This document shows, piece by piece, positions 22,571 through 33,640 of a DNA stretch of 64,000 nt; the first letter of the stretch is position 1; every line of letters starts with the position of its first letter. The stretch comes from Juglans regia (lineage: Eukaryota > Streptophyta > Magnoliopsida > Fagales > Juglandaceae). The stretch spans positions 13,760,686 through 13,824,685 of the forward strand of contig NC_049909.1 of assembly GCF_001411555.2 (NCBI RefSeq), given 5' to 3'. The translations under genes were made by a program, and so were the position numbers. Under the pieces are notes generated by a model, which was given only the letters and a program-made list of their open reading frames with translations, had not been told where the DNA came from and did no database searches.

Positions 22571-24464
22571 GGGTGCTGCTACTATGCCGCCCTATTTTGA
22601 CCGCTGGGCGGTAAGCCCAGCGTAAATTCTTTTTTTTTTTTTTTTTTTTTTTTTTCACATTTTTTTTACATATTTAAATATATTTAAAAAATAAAAAAAA
22701 TACACCAATACATTTAAAAACACTTCCTTACTCATTAAGTAAAAAAAAAAAAAATTTTTTGACCGGCGGTTAAATTGAGTGGGCAAAATAGGGAGGCAAA
22801 GTAGCTTTTTTCATATCATTAAGGAAGTATGTGAATCTTCCGTACATGTTGGTAGGAAATATTTTAAATAAAACTAGATAACGGTAAATGAATGATGAAA
22901 AAAAAACAGTAAATGAATAAAATAATTAGAGTTGTACAGAAACCGTCGCGATGCGGACCGTCGCCAGAGTCTGGAACTGGGCTAAATCGGTAGTGAATCG
23001 ATCGGCCGGCGGTGTAAAAATAAGGAAATCAATACTGGCCGATTTGATTTCGATCTGAATTAAATCCAAACTGTTGAACCAACTGATTATATATTTTATA
23101 TTATATGTATAAAAAACGATGTTGATTAAGTAAATAAAATAACGTCATTTTAGTTATGAATTTTATAAAAAAAATTAGATAAAATGGCGTCATTTGACTT
23201 TTATCCAAATCATCGTTTCATCTTGAGATTAATAACCCCGCTTCTTCTTCTTATTTAGGATTAAACAAAAATTTAAAAATCTGATTTTGCACCGATTCCG
23301 ATAAGTGGAGTCGAAGTCAGAGTCAAAATTTTTTTAATCAAAAAGGTCAGAATTGGAGTCAGAGTCAGAGTTGGAGGTAGCGATGTACCGACTCTGACTC
23401 TGATTCTGATATTGTACATATTTTATGAAAATATATGTATTTTTTATATATTAATCATATATAACTTATATAGTTAATTAAATTTAATAATATACTAGTA
23501 TGAGCAAATTATTATAAAATAATAGGGTTAATTACATTTTGACTCATTGAACTTTCACTCAATTTACAATGTGTCATTGAAACTAATAATTGCATCAAAG
23601 TGAACCTACTTATTTTCAAAACTTACCAACCCCTCATTCCATCTACCAGCAACATCAAATGTAACGAAAATGGCCTCCATGTGCTACTCATGTGCATAAC
23701 ATTCACTGTAAATATATAATTTTCATCTAATTTATTATTATTGACCATATAAAATATAAAAATAATATATACTATTAATTAATAATTAATCATAAATCAT
23801 GTAATAATTTATGTCATTATATATAAATAGTTAATACATCATATGTGAATAATCATATATAAAATTATTTGATATCTAAGTTGCAAGTAAATATAAATAA
23901 TCTATGTACACAATAAAATTATTTGATATTCATTAACCATATATAAAATGTATGATATTATTAATAATTATGCATATTAAATAGTAAAGTCTAAGTTAGT
24001 AAGTAGTAACTATCAACATCATAAATTTAATTATAGTAAAATATTTTTTTAATGAGTTAGTTACATAATCTACATTAATAATTTACTTAATTTAAATTTA
24101 GTAATTTAAATATTTTTTTATTAATTTATTTGAAAAATAAAAGATGAAAAAAATAATAAAATAATTAGGCCAGAACGGACCTATCGGACCAGACTAGACC
24201 GACATCATTCTGGAGAAAATGATGGATAGTTACTACTTACTAACTTAAACTTTATTCTTTTGTATGCATAATTATTAATAATATCATACATTTTATATAT
24301 GGATAATGAATATCAAATAATTTCATTGTGTACATAGATTATTCATACTTGCTTGCAACTTAGCTATCAAATAATTTTTTATATAGTTATTCATTTATGA
24401 TTTATTGTTAATTGATAGTATATATTATTTTATATTTTATATGGTCAATGATAATAAATTAGAT
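22501..24464. repeat. Segmental duplication, copy A
   Basis: Matches 27952-31373 on the same strand, apart from insertions private to each copy. Copy A alone has the MITE at 22571-22812. Copy B alone has the MULE at about 28071-29596 and a 176-bp insertion at 29813-29988. Shared landmarks include CGATGCGGACCGTCGCC, GACTCTGACTCTGATTCTG and the foldback element left arm. Confidence 0.9.
22571..22812. mobile_element. MULE-type MITE, family 1 copy 2
   Basis: This 242-bp element has inverted ends: GCTACTATGCCGCCCTATTT at the left, and GCTACTTTGCCTCCCTATTT as the reverse complement of the right. The 9-bp duplication ATATCATTA is perfect (22562-22570 and 22813-22821). The paralogous site at 28012-28024 reads straight through as a single ATATCATTAAGG. 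This is a genuine empty site and proves the limits. Confidence 0.95.
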
Positions 24465-24644
24465 AAAAATTACATCTTTGCAGTAAATGTTATGCACGTG
24501 AAGGCACTTTCTGTTACTTTTGACACTGCAGGTAGACGGAATGAGGGGATTGACAAGTTTTGAAAGTAAGCGAGTTCATTTTGATGCAATTATTAGTTTC
24601 GAAATATATTGTGAATGTTCGAGTAGGCAAAATATAATTAACCC
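23525..24644. mobile_element. Foldback MULE with about 500-bp inverted arms
   Basis: The left arm starts GGGTTAATTACATTTTG and the right arm ends AAAATATAATTAACCC. The reverse complement of the right half tracks the left half with high identity for about 490 bases each. A short AT-rich spacer (about 24020-24210) lies between the arms. A perfect 9-bp duplication AAAATAATA (23516-23524 and 24645-24653) fixes the limits. No coding sequence is present. Long-armed non-autonomous elements with 9-bp duplications fit TIR-MULEs. Confidence 0.88.
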
Positions 24645-24653
24645 AAAATAATA

Positions 24654-26180
24654 TACTTATACTATAATATAAATAGACTAAATTCACTAATAATAGTTTA
24701 GTATCTGTAAACACCATACTATTAACTATTACTACCAAGTAACACTAATGTATAATAACAACTAATATATAAATACTAATGTATAATAACATGTAATATT
24801 AATTATATAATAACATTTAATACTAATGTATGATGTATAAACATAAATATATAAATTTATAATAATACGTAATACTAATATATAATAATTAAAGTATAAT
24901 AACATGTACTAGTAATGTATAATAATCAATGTATAATAACATGTAATACTAATAAATAAATATTAGTTTATTTTTTCAATTTTGGTTATATTGGGTATAT
25001 TTTGTACAATGATTTATTTTCTCAATTTTGGTTATATTTTAATAAAATTGAAATTGAAATTGAAAAATATTTTTTTAAAAAAATTGGAATCTAGAAGCCC
25101 AAATTTGATTAGTGAGAGTCTAAGATTGTCAAATTAAAATTTCAAATGGCATAAAAAAAACAATAAAAAAGCCCAAATATGACTCTGCTCCAAAAAGTCG
25201 TAGTCGGATCTGAGGCTATGATAATTGGAGTCGGAGTTAGAGTCAGAGTCGAAGGTAGGGCACTCCGACTCCGACATTGTTGGTGCTTAACCATATTCTT
25301 CCCTCGTCTTCTTATTCCCTCTGATTTTCTCCTCTGTAGGTTCGCTTCTTCCCACTGACGGCACAGTCCGCCACTCCCCTCTTCCTTCACAGAGACACCG
25401 ACGGAAGACCGATGAGCCACACTGATTCACGGCGAGACCAAAGCTACCGGTTTTTTCTCTCATAATCGGCCGGTTCTAAGCCTCTCCAAAATTTGTTGGT
25501 GCGGCGTCGATTTTGCACCGAAACCACATCGACCATGTTGGTTTTCAACCCTAAAAATAATGATATTTGAAGTTAAATTATAAAATTATTTTTATTATAA
25601 AATAAATTTAATTAATTAATTAATTTAATTTTTATATAATTTTTTATTTATTTATAATACTTCCCTTTTTCAAATTATCGATATTAATTGTTATAATATA
25701 TAAGATAATTTTGTTTTAAACCTTAACTACAAATAAATAATTAAGGTAAATCTGATTAATAATTCATTGTGTTTTACCTAAAGTGAAATTCTCCAGTGTA
25801 ATTTGTTTATGAATAACTTTTTGTGCTATATTAAACTTGATATTTATTTTGTATTCTGTTCTATCTTATTAATGAAAAACAAGACAAGGAGGAAGGGAAG
25901 GAGGTCACACTATGGGGGGCTAAACTATGTGAGGTTCAACCGCAACTTGCCTATTACCACTTCGAGGGTGGTTGGATTCGACCACTCCATGTTAGCTTCA
26001 TGATATGGGCTACCATAAGGTTACCAAATTTGGTGCCACATGGTGGCCAAGCTTTGCTTTATAAAAAAGATAATATATATTTTAATAATATTTTTTCTAT
26101 TTTATTTTATTTTTTAAAATAAAAAGGTTCATTTATTAAATTTAGTATGTTTTTCATTAAGTATGATGTACATAATTAAT
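24654..26180. other. AT-rich intergenic DNA, repeat-derived
   Basis: No gene is seen. Stretches of TATAATAACATGTAATACTAA repeats occupy about 24745-24955. A G+C-richer island at 25190-25540 (GACTCCGACTCCGAC, CGGCGTCGATTTTGCACCG) shares motifs with 22940-23060 and 23290-23400. These may be the two ends of one older element that the foldback element entered. Confidence 0.45.
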
Positions 26181-26189
26181 AATTGATAG

Positions 26190-26885
26190 GATGAATTCCA
26201 AATTTGTCATAGCGCAAGAGATTATTCTTAAAAGAACTACACATGGAGCAAATCTCATTCAAGTCAAGATATAGAGTTTAGTAACAAAAACTTAATTATA
26301 GGATAGAAGGTGTGTCCTATACATTTTGTAATACTTAATGGAATAATGTCATTATTTTTTTACACAAATAAACATTATTGGCAAAGAAAGGCTAGTGGCA
26401 GACAATGGTTAAGTCACGAGTGACTCACATGATAGAGGGCGACTAAAGGATAAAGCTACACAAAACACATTGTACAGTGTTACGAGCCTAGAGATAAAGC
26501 CATGGTAGACGTAATGCTTACTTTGAAAACTCAATCAACCGTATCCCTCTAAGATGAGGATCCATGAAGATAAGTCCAAGTAAGATACCAAAGCCAAAAT
26601 AATGCTATCAATGGCAGAATTGGGATAAGGAAGGTAACATTTCATACTAAGTACCAACAATCGTGCCCTGAAGAAGTCATGCCATGGTAGAACACCTCAA
26701 TCCTTATAAATACCCTACCATGTATATTCTAGAGATGATTAATTATTCATTTAAAGAAATCAATTCTTTTCTGACTTAACCATCGGATGCATTCCCCACT
26801 GAGTTTTCTGAGGTTTTTATTCTGGTTGCATGTTGTTTATGTGTCTTGTAGGAATCACTGGATATTGTATCAATAGTTTAGCGCC
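26190..26885 (+). mobile_element. Gypsy-type LTR/leader remnant
   Basis: This has a TATAAATACCCTACC promoter motif near 26704, the 'TTAACCATCGGATGCATTCCCCAC' type U5 phrase near 26777, and AGCGCCTTTTGTGGAAT near 26880. The last resembles the TTGGCGCCGTCTGTGGGAA junction of plant gypsy elements. A gag-like fragment follows. The left limit is uncertain. Confidence 0.55.
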
Positions 26886-26989
26886 TTTTGTGGAATATGT
26901 AGTATATTGATTAATTTACTGGTGAAGCAAAATCTAGATGCCTGCTACCACACACTCTAACACAATTTGTGAACAGGAAGTGACTCCAA

Positions 26990-27300
26990 TGACAAACAAT
27001 TGAATAATTTGATGGGTAGAAGGTTTGCAAAGATGAATGAGAGGTTGCAGAGAATGACCATGGAGATGGAAGCCTTGCAGAGGGAGAACGAAGCCCTAAA
27101 ACAAAAGGATGCGGGATCTGAAGGAGGCGGAGGGAGAATGACCAACCCAAGTAGATCAAGAGGAAAAGAAGAGGACACATGACCGCCTGCGGGATCTTAT
27201 GGACAAATACGAGCAGAAGACAAAACGAGTGGGAGCGTCGTCGTCAATCGACAACTTGCTCAGCAATTATGATATGGACTATCATTTCATCAAAAACATT
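26990..27300 (+). pseudogene. Gypsy gag N-terminal fragment
   Basis: Translation gives NNLMGRRFAKMNERLQRMTM and EALQRENEALKQ, then, after one frame change near 27180, DRLRDLMDKYEQKTKRVG and SIDNLLSNYDMDY. This coiled-coil-rich leader is typical of the start of gypsy gag in woody eudicots. It ends in stops at about 27300. No pol region follows. Confidence 0.55.
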
Positions 27301-27639
27301 TAAATTTTTTGGATTTTAGTTTTTTATCTGATTTAAAAACTAAATTTATTGCTCTAAAATTTGGGATATATAAATATGTTGCTCTGAAATAAATTAAAAT
27401 GCCTATTTGCCCGAACACATTATCGTGTGCTCGAGAGGACAAGGCATCCTCAAATTGCAAGTTCTTGCGATTTCATCTTCTTTTAATTGTTACTTTACAT
27501 GTTGCTACTCCATTCTTTCTTGGTGATAAAGCTTCTTTTTTTTTTTTTTTTCCAGTGGATTTCTTGAGGCGATGCTACAAATTCAATTAGTTGAAATTTT
27601 TTATACTCTTTTTTGTTAAGGATCCAATGACAAAATGAC
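27301..27639. other. AT-rich DNA without a gene
   Basis: No convincing frame; a T run lies at 27535-27552. Confidence 0.4.
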
Positions 27640-27950
27640 TCTTATCCAAATCAAACATTATCCATCAACAATCAAAGTCAAATAGATGACCCATATTTCA
27701 AATATAATCTTAGTCATATCTCTTCAAATGTAGTTCATTTCTCATACTTATCCTCTGTAACAACTTCAATTTTATCGAGTACATCATGAGATGCAAACAA
27801 TCGATAGATGCATGAGTGATTATACAATAGTTTTACTTCAATTATCTAACTTGGTGTCCAGAGCCAATAGACTCACGTCATGTGATCCTTATTGCAAGTC
27901 ATATTTCCTATACGTCATTCTCCACCGAGACTCAACAAGCAATTACCAAC
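27640..27950 (+). repeat. Second copy of the copia-leader segment
   Basis: Matches 9006-9067 plus 9304-9535 on the same strand, lacking the MITE found in that copy but carrying about 20 extra bases near 27708. At 27951-27953 it joins, through a two- or three-base overlap (ATC/TC), a segment equal to 22501 onward. Confidence 0.8.
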
Positions 27951-28041
27951 ATCTTGACTTTTCCACGCCAAGTGACGCGGCAACGGGACCCACATTTGTA
28001 GCCGGTTCATAAATATCATTAAGGAAGTATGTGAATCTTCC

Positions 28042-28305
28042 GTACATGCGGGCAGGAAATATTTTAAATAACAGTTCTTCTATGCACAGTCGTCTCATGC
28101 AGATGCTGTGCAATCGGCTGACGTGGCATGTACATGCGGGCAGGAAATATTTTAAATAACAGTTCTTCTATGCACAGTCGTCTCATGCAGATGCTGTGCA
28201 ATCGGCTGACATGGCATGTACATGCGGGCAGGAAATATTTTAAATAACAGTTCTTCTATGCACAGTCGTCTCATGCAGATGCTGTGCAATCGGCTGACGT
28301 GGCAT
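28042..28305. repeat. Three tandem 88-bp units spanning a MULE junction
   Basis: The unit starts GTACATGCGGGCAGGAAAT at 28042, 28130 and 28218, with near-perfect identity. Each unit comprises 29 bases of host flank (as at 22838-22866) and 59 bases of the MULE left end. The triplication therefore arose after insertion. Confidence 0.93.
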
Positions 28306-29596
28306 CATGCCACGTCAACTGATATTAAAAAATAAAAAAAAATAAAACGAATACGAAAACAGAGAGATTAAATCCATTTCGTTTCTTGCTTCTGAGACCA
28401 TCACATTCTGAATTGCGTGAGATTTCATCGTCCATCCAGAAACATAGAGTCTCTCTGAGAGACTAAACCCATTTCATTTCGCGTTGTAGAAATAAAGGAT
28501 TTCATATATTCATTTTTCCTTGCAATCTGTTGGATATACAGGGTGCTTTATATAGACAAGCAATGCTCTATGTCTCCCAGGCATTGTATCGAGTAATTGG
28601 TGTGTGCTGGCAATTCTAGGCTAGCTGTAGGTTGTTACAACATAATGCAATTCCTTAATTACAAAGAATATTCTCACAACAAATTTAGACAAAGGTTTGA
28701 GAAGATTCTGCCGAGTGATGGTGCGGAGGACCCTTGCATAGCACTGAGTTGGGACCACTTACAGTTAGGCTCTTTTATGAAGCTGAGCTGGATTTATTCT
28801 GTGATTGAGCTTTTACCCGTTTACATAAGGTTCTTTATCTCTATAAATTCGCTTTCAGAAAGAAGTTCCCTATAAACATGTGATCGAGTCTCCCAAAGAT
28901 TTTCCCTTATTTCCAATAACTTCTCAAATAAACTCTTCCTCATTATTCTCAAATAAACTCTTCCTCATTATTTGATTTTTGCCTTTTCTAGAAAGCCCAA
29001 AAGAGGGGAGCTTTTTTCATTCACCACACGTGGACTATGGGGCTCGAACCCAATTCTCTCCTTTGTCCCCCTGAGCAAAGCAGCAATAATCTTCATAATA
29101 AAGCAATTCAAATAAGTAACTTTATCTCAGTGCAGCAAGCAAGTATGATAGGCCAACTCTAATAATGGCATTTCATTTTTCTTCGATTATTTATGTGATT
29201 TTGCATTGGGGTTCTCCTTCGGTTCAGACTTGACCTCTTTCTTTCTGCTTTTCATTCCTCATGCACTGAGAAGTAGCAAAGCTTTCCTCGTGCCATCGTT
29301 CAGTTCAGTTCCTATTGAGGAAGATCTGCCATTGGTTTCAAAATGAATCTCAGATGTCGATGAATCCCAATCAATCCCTTTCGTACCATCTCTGGGCGTT
29401 GGAGTATTTGCAGCAGCAAGCAAGCAGCAGCTTTGCTTTTTTGAAACCGTTGTGGGTTTTACTTACGATTTAGAGGGAATGCAGTGGCGTCAGTGGCCTT
29501 ATTAGATTTATTTATTTAAACGGCCTCGTTTTTAGTTTTCCATGTCAGCAGCCGTCTACGAGCCGTTTACATAAAGGGACTGTAAGTAGCGCTTTT
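28071..29596. mobile_element. Non-autonomous MULE, about 1.5 kb
   Basis: The left end is ACAGTTCTTCTATGCACAG with a following GGCTGACGTGGCAT. The right end is GGACTGTAAGTAGCGCTTTT. TTTTAAATA (28062-28070) and CTTTAAATA (29597-29605) form a target duplication with one mismatch. The paralogous site near 22862 reads straight through as ATATTTTAAATAAAACTAG. The interior (28310-29570) has mixed composition, including a 92-residue frame at 28597-28875 that I do not recognise. Captured host DNA is possible but unproven. The left end is triplicated (28042-28305). Confidence 0.82.
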
Positions 29597-29812
29597 CTTT
29601 AAATAAAACTAGATATCAGTAAATGAATAATGTAAAAAAAAAAAAAAAAAAGTAAATGAATAAAATAATTAGAGTTGTACAGAAACCGTCGCGATGCGGA
29701 CCGTCGCCAGAGTCTGAAACTGGGCTAAATCGGTAGTGAATCGGTCGGCCAGCAGTGTAAAAATAAGGAAATCGATACTGGCCGGTTTGATTTTGATCTG
29801 AATTAAATTCAA

Positions 29813-29988
29813 GAATAAAATATAGATAGAAGTCACTATTGAGAACATTCATTTTATACACATGATGTGGCATTATGTAGACCACACATCTCCCCAAATG
29901 AGTGTTGGGAACAATTAACTAGAAGCAGCCACGCAGTGAGTGCAAACTGTGCACTGTTATAGTGAATTCTCTCTAAAATTACTCTAAG
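29813..29988. mobile_element. 176-bp insertion of unknown class in copy B
   Basis: Absent from copy A, which reads GAATTAAATCCAAACTG at about 23057. In copy B a 5-bp repeat TTCAA (29808-29812 and 29989-29993) flanks the insert. No strong inverted ends are seen. It could be a short solo-LTR or SINE-like piece. Confidence 0.6.
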
Positions 29989-30462
29989 TTCAAACTGTTA
30001 AACCAACTGATTATATATTTATATATATATATATATATTTTATATTATACGTATATAAAATGACGCTGATTAAGTAAGTGAAATAATGTCATTTTAATTA
30101 TGAATTTTATAAAAACAATTAGATGAAACGGCGCCATTTGACTTTTATCCAAATCATCGTTTCATCTTGGGATTAATAACCCCGCTTCTTATTCTTACTC
30201 AGGACTGAGCAAAAATCTGAAAATCCGATTTTGCACTGACTCTAATATGTGGAGTCGGAGTCAGAATCAGAATTTTTTTAACCAAAAAGGTCAAAATTGG
30301 AGTCGGAGTCGGAGGTAGCGATGTACTGACTCCGACTCTGATTCTAATATTGTACATATTTTATGAAAATATATGTATTTTTTATATATTAATCATATAT
30401 AACTTATATAGTTAATTAAATTCAATAATATATTAGTATGAACAAATTATTATAAAATAATA

Positions 30463-31373
30463 GGGTTAATTACATTTTGACTCATCGAACTTTCACTCAA
30501 TTCACAATGTGCTCTTGAAACTAATAATTGCATCAAAGTGAACTTATTTACTTTCAAAACTTACTAATCTCTCATTCCATCTACCAGCAACATCAAATGT
30601 AATGAAAAGGGCTTCCATGTGCTGTTCATATGCATAACATTCACTGTATGTAATTTTTATCTAATTTATTATCATTAATCATATAAAATATAAAATAATA
30701 TATGCTATTAATTAATAATTAATCATAAATCATGTAATAATTTATGTTATTATATATAAATAGTTAATATATCATATGTGAATAATCATATATAAAATTA
30801 TTTAATATCTAAGTTGCAAGCAAGTATGAATAATTTATGTACACAATGAAATTATTTGATATTCATTGACCATATATAAAATGTATGATATTATTAATAA
30901 TTATGCATATTAAAGAGTAAAGTCTAAGTTAGTAAGTAGTAACTATCAACATCATAAATTTAATAAGTTAGTTACATAATCTACATTAATAATTCACTTA
31001 ATTTAAATTTAATAATTTAAATATTTTTTATTAATTTATTTGAATAATAAAAGATGAAAAAAATAATAAAATAATTACGTCGGAACGGACCTATCAAACC
31101 AGACTGGATCGACATTGGTCTGGAGAAAATGATGGATAGTTACTACTTACTAGCTCAAACTTTATTCTTTTGTATGCATAATTATTAATAATATCATACA
31201 TTTTATATATGGTTAATGAATATCAAATAATTTGATTGTGTATATAAATTATTCATACTGCTTGCAACTTAGCTATCAAATAATTTTTTATATGGTTATT
31301 CATGTATGATTTATTATTAATTTATAACATATATTATTTTATATTTTATATGGTCAATGATAATAAATTAGAT
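30463..31373. mobile_element. Truncated foldback MULE, copy B
   Basis: Same element as 23525-24644, starting GGGTTAATTACATTTTG at 30463 after the same left flank. The right arm breaks off at about 31373, where unrelated sequence begins, so the right target duplication is lost. It was inherited by duplication, not by a new insertion, because the left flank is shared. Confidence 0.82.
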
Positions 31374-32040
31374 GAATGTCCTAAAGCTTGCAATTGATGT
31401 GTGTATGCTCTTGTTGTAAATTTGAAAATCTCAATTGAGTTATTTATAGACATATGAAACTTCATTTTCAAATTTAGAAGGATTCACATATCACAAAGGA
31501 GCATCACTCACTTTTCAAAATTTTCAAATGAAAGTTTCTTCTTTTTGCAATTGTCAAAGACAACATCATTCACTTTTCAAATTTTTCAAACCAAATTTTT
31601 TACTTTTTGCATATGACAAAATGATCATTATTTTCTTTTCAAAAATTTTAAATAAAAGCAACTGCCATTTGCATATGTCAAAGAGAGCATCAATCACTTT
31701 TGAAAATTTTCAAACTTATCATGCACATGTGAGAGATGACAATCAATCAATTTTCAAATTTTCAAAATCTAAATTTTTAATCATGTCATGCACATGTGAA
31801 ATATGATAATCATGCACATGTGGAAAATATAATTTGATGCTTTATGAGAAAAGATTCATTTTGAGCCTTAATACAATTTGATGTTCCCTTTCTTGCTCAT
31901 ATTTCATTCGTTGATGTGCTTGGCTCCATTGTATAGACAACTTGAGTTTAAGACTCATTTATGTTTGAATTCATTTTTTATCATCAAAATCCATACGTAG
32001 ATATATAATTACATGGAGCTTGAAATCTTGGGTTCAACAG
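31374..32040. repeat. Degraded repeat with 70-80-bp tandem phrases
   Basis: Repeats of the type CATCATTCACTTTTCAAATT and CATGCACATGTGA recur between 31500 and 31820. The composition resembles an LTR U3 region with internal repeats. No domains or limits can be shown. Confidence 0.4.
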
Positions 32041-32077
32041 AAGCATACAAAATAACAACCTCGGTTTTTATCATGAG

Positions 32078-32265
32078 GGAACCCAAGCCATGTCGAAAAT
32101 GGCGATCTGCACCAGTATTTTTGCCGGAAATGGAAGTGGAGGTCCTCGAGTGTTATTGTAAAATGTCGTGAGGGAACTAGGCCACTCTGAAAATGGAGAT
32201 TTGCATCACGATTTTTGCCAAAAATGGAAGTGGAGGTCTTAGGGTTTCAAATGAGAGGGACGGGA
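32078..32265. repeat. Tandem duplication of about 94 bp
   Basis: GGGAACCCAAGCCATGTCGA at 32078 and GGGAACTAGGCCACTCTGA at 32172 begin two copies that both continue through a TTTTTGCC.GAAATGGAAGTGGAGGTC-like phrase. They are moderately diverged. Confidence 0.65.
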
Positions 32266-32439
32266 GGGATGGAGGTGAGTGACGATGGTAGGCTCAATGG
32301 TGAGGGGGTTGGGCTCAGCACTTGGGGTGTCGAGCAGAGGGGAGGTGGCATAGCTCTTAGGTTTCAAATTTGGGAGATGGTTTTTTTATCGTATAATTTT
32401 ATCCCTTTTTTTAATTTAAAAAAAAAAAACTAGGTGACA

Positions 32440-32820
32440 GCAGCCACCAAAGTCGAGAGCCATCATCGGTGGCCACCAAAGAGGGTAAATTTATTTATTT
32501 TTTTATACATTTTTTTATATCTTTAAAAATTTTTTTTTTCACATCATTTAAAAACACTTTGTTAATCATTAAGTAAAAAAACAAATTGACAACCTGCTTT
32601 CAGAGGCTTTCAGCTATGGATTAAGCATTATCCTTTTTTTTTTTTTTTGACATATAATGAATTCCCGAATTACGATAAAGCAGTCATGGATGCCTTCAAA
32701 GAATAGAGTTGGGGTAAAAAATAAAAACAGCTCTGCAGTTACCTCTGTCTCCATGTCAGTCCTATTCACAGAAAATGTGATTTTATATTGGAGAATTTAA
32801 CAGATAAACATGTTGTGACA
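32440..32820. other. Low-complexity DNA, possible MITE relic
   Basis: Contains CATTTAAAAACACTTTG.TAATCATTAAGTAAA-like sequence, similar to the interior of the family 1 MITEs (302 and 22571). The terminal repeats are not recognisable. Confidence 0.35.
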
Positions 32821-32828
32821 GATTAGTT

Positions 32829-33640
32829 TTGAGTAATTCTAACATTCTAAAGTTGATTTGCCTCGTTTGTTTCCTTCAAAGCGATATGGGCATGATGAAT
32901 ACGGGCAAGATAACGTGGAAGAGGGCAAGGTTTCTCAAGCACAGAATATTGCCATGTCGAGGTGGGGTGTCTGAGAGTGATTCTCCAAGAGACTTGTGTG
33001 TTGATGAAGATTTTCCCCACATGGGAAGGTCAAATCCTGAGAGCGGGGAGATTCAAATAGAAGACACGAGGCTTTGGAGTGCATGTTTGTGGAGATACAT
33101 TTTGTGAATACTGCAAGTTTTAAGAAGCTTATTTCCAGACTTGAATTGGAGGAGAATGACGATTTTTATAGGATTAAAGAGCCTAATGTCCCTAACCAAA
33201 GAGGCGTAAACATGCTTAGTGTTGTAGAAAGTTTATAGGTATTGAAGTTGTTATGGATGATCTTGAGATAGTATTTTCATGGTTATGGAGTATGACCTCA
33301 ACTGTCTCCTAGAGACGTTGAAACAGTCTTTAAGCATAAGAGAAGTTAAATGCTTGATGCTACCACTATTTGAAAGAGTCAAGTATCTTCATGACAATTG
33401 GAATTTGGGTGCTTCATATGGATTCGAAAGACATCAAACCTTTTTGTGAGCAAGGAGGCTGAGTTGATCATATGTGACCTGGGTTTGATCATATGAAGTC
33501 ACTTGTGCGGGGACGATTGTAGGAAAGCCATGAAACTTAAAAAGGGACATTTTTAGCATGATATTATTGAACTGGCACTGGAAAATAATAAGTTCAACTT
33601 GGATTTCCTAAGCTTCTATCTTAGCTTTAAGGTATGAGAA
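32829..33640 (+). pseudogene. Degraded coding-like region, unrecognised
   Basis: Several plus-strand frames look protein-like, for example HMGRSNPESGEIQIEDTRLW, FKKLISRLELEENDDFYRI and KEAELIICDLGLI, but stops and frame changes break them. I recognise no domain. It may be an old transposon-derived or host pseudogene. Confidence 0.3.

Larger units (their letters stand above)
27952..31373. repeat. Segmental duplication, copy B
   Basis: Homologous to 22501-24464. It has an intact empty site for the MITE of copy A (about 28012-28024). It carries a 1.5-kb MULE and a 176-bp insertion that copy A lacks. Both copies end within the foldback element; in copy B the outer part of the right arm (about 180 bases) is missing. 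Confidence 0.88.

Noticed and set aside
28042..28305. CRISPR-like or direct-repeat array
   Set aside because: Units are contiguous with no unique spacers, and the genome is a plant; it is a tandem triplication at a transposon junction.
29030..29100. Minus-strand tRNA-like T-loop (GGGTTCGAGCCCC)
   Set aside because: No acceptor stem, D-loop or anticodon arm can be formed around it; at most a SINE or primer-site relic.
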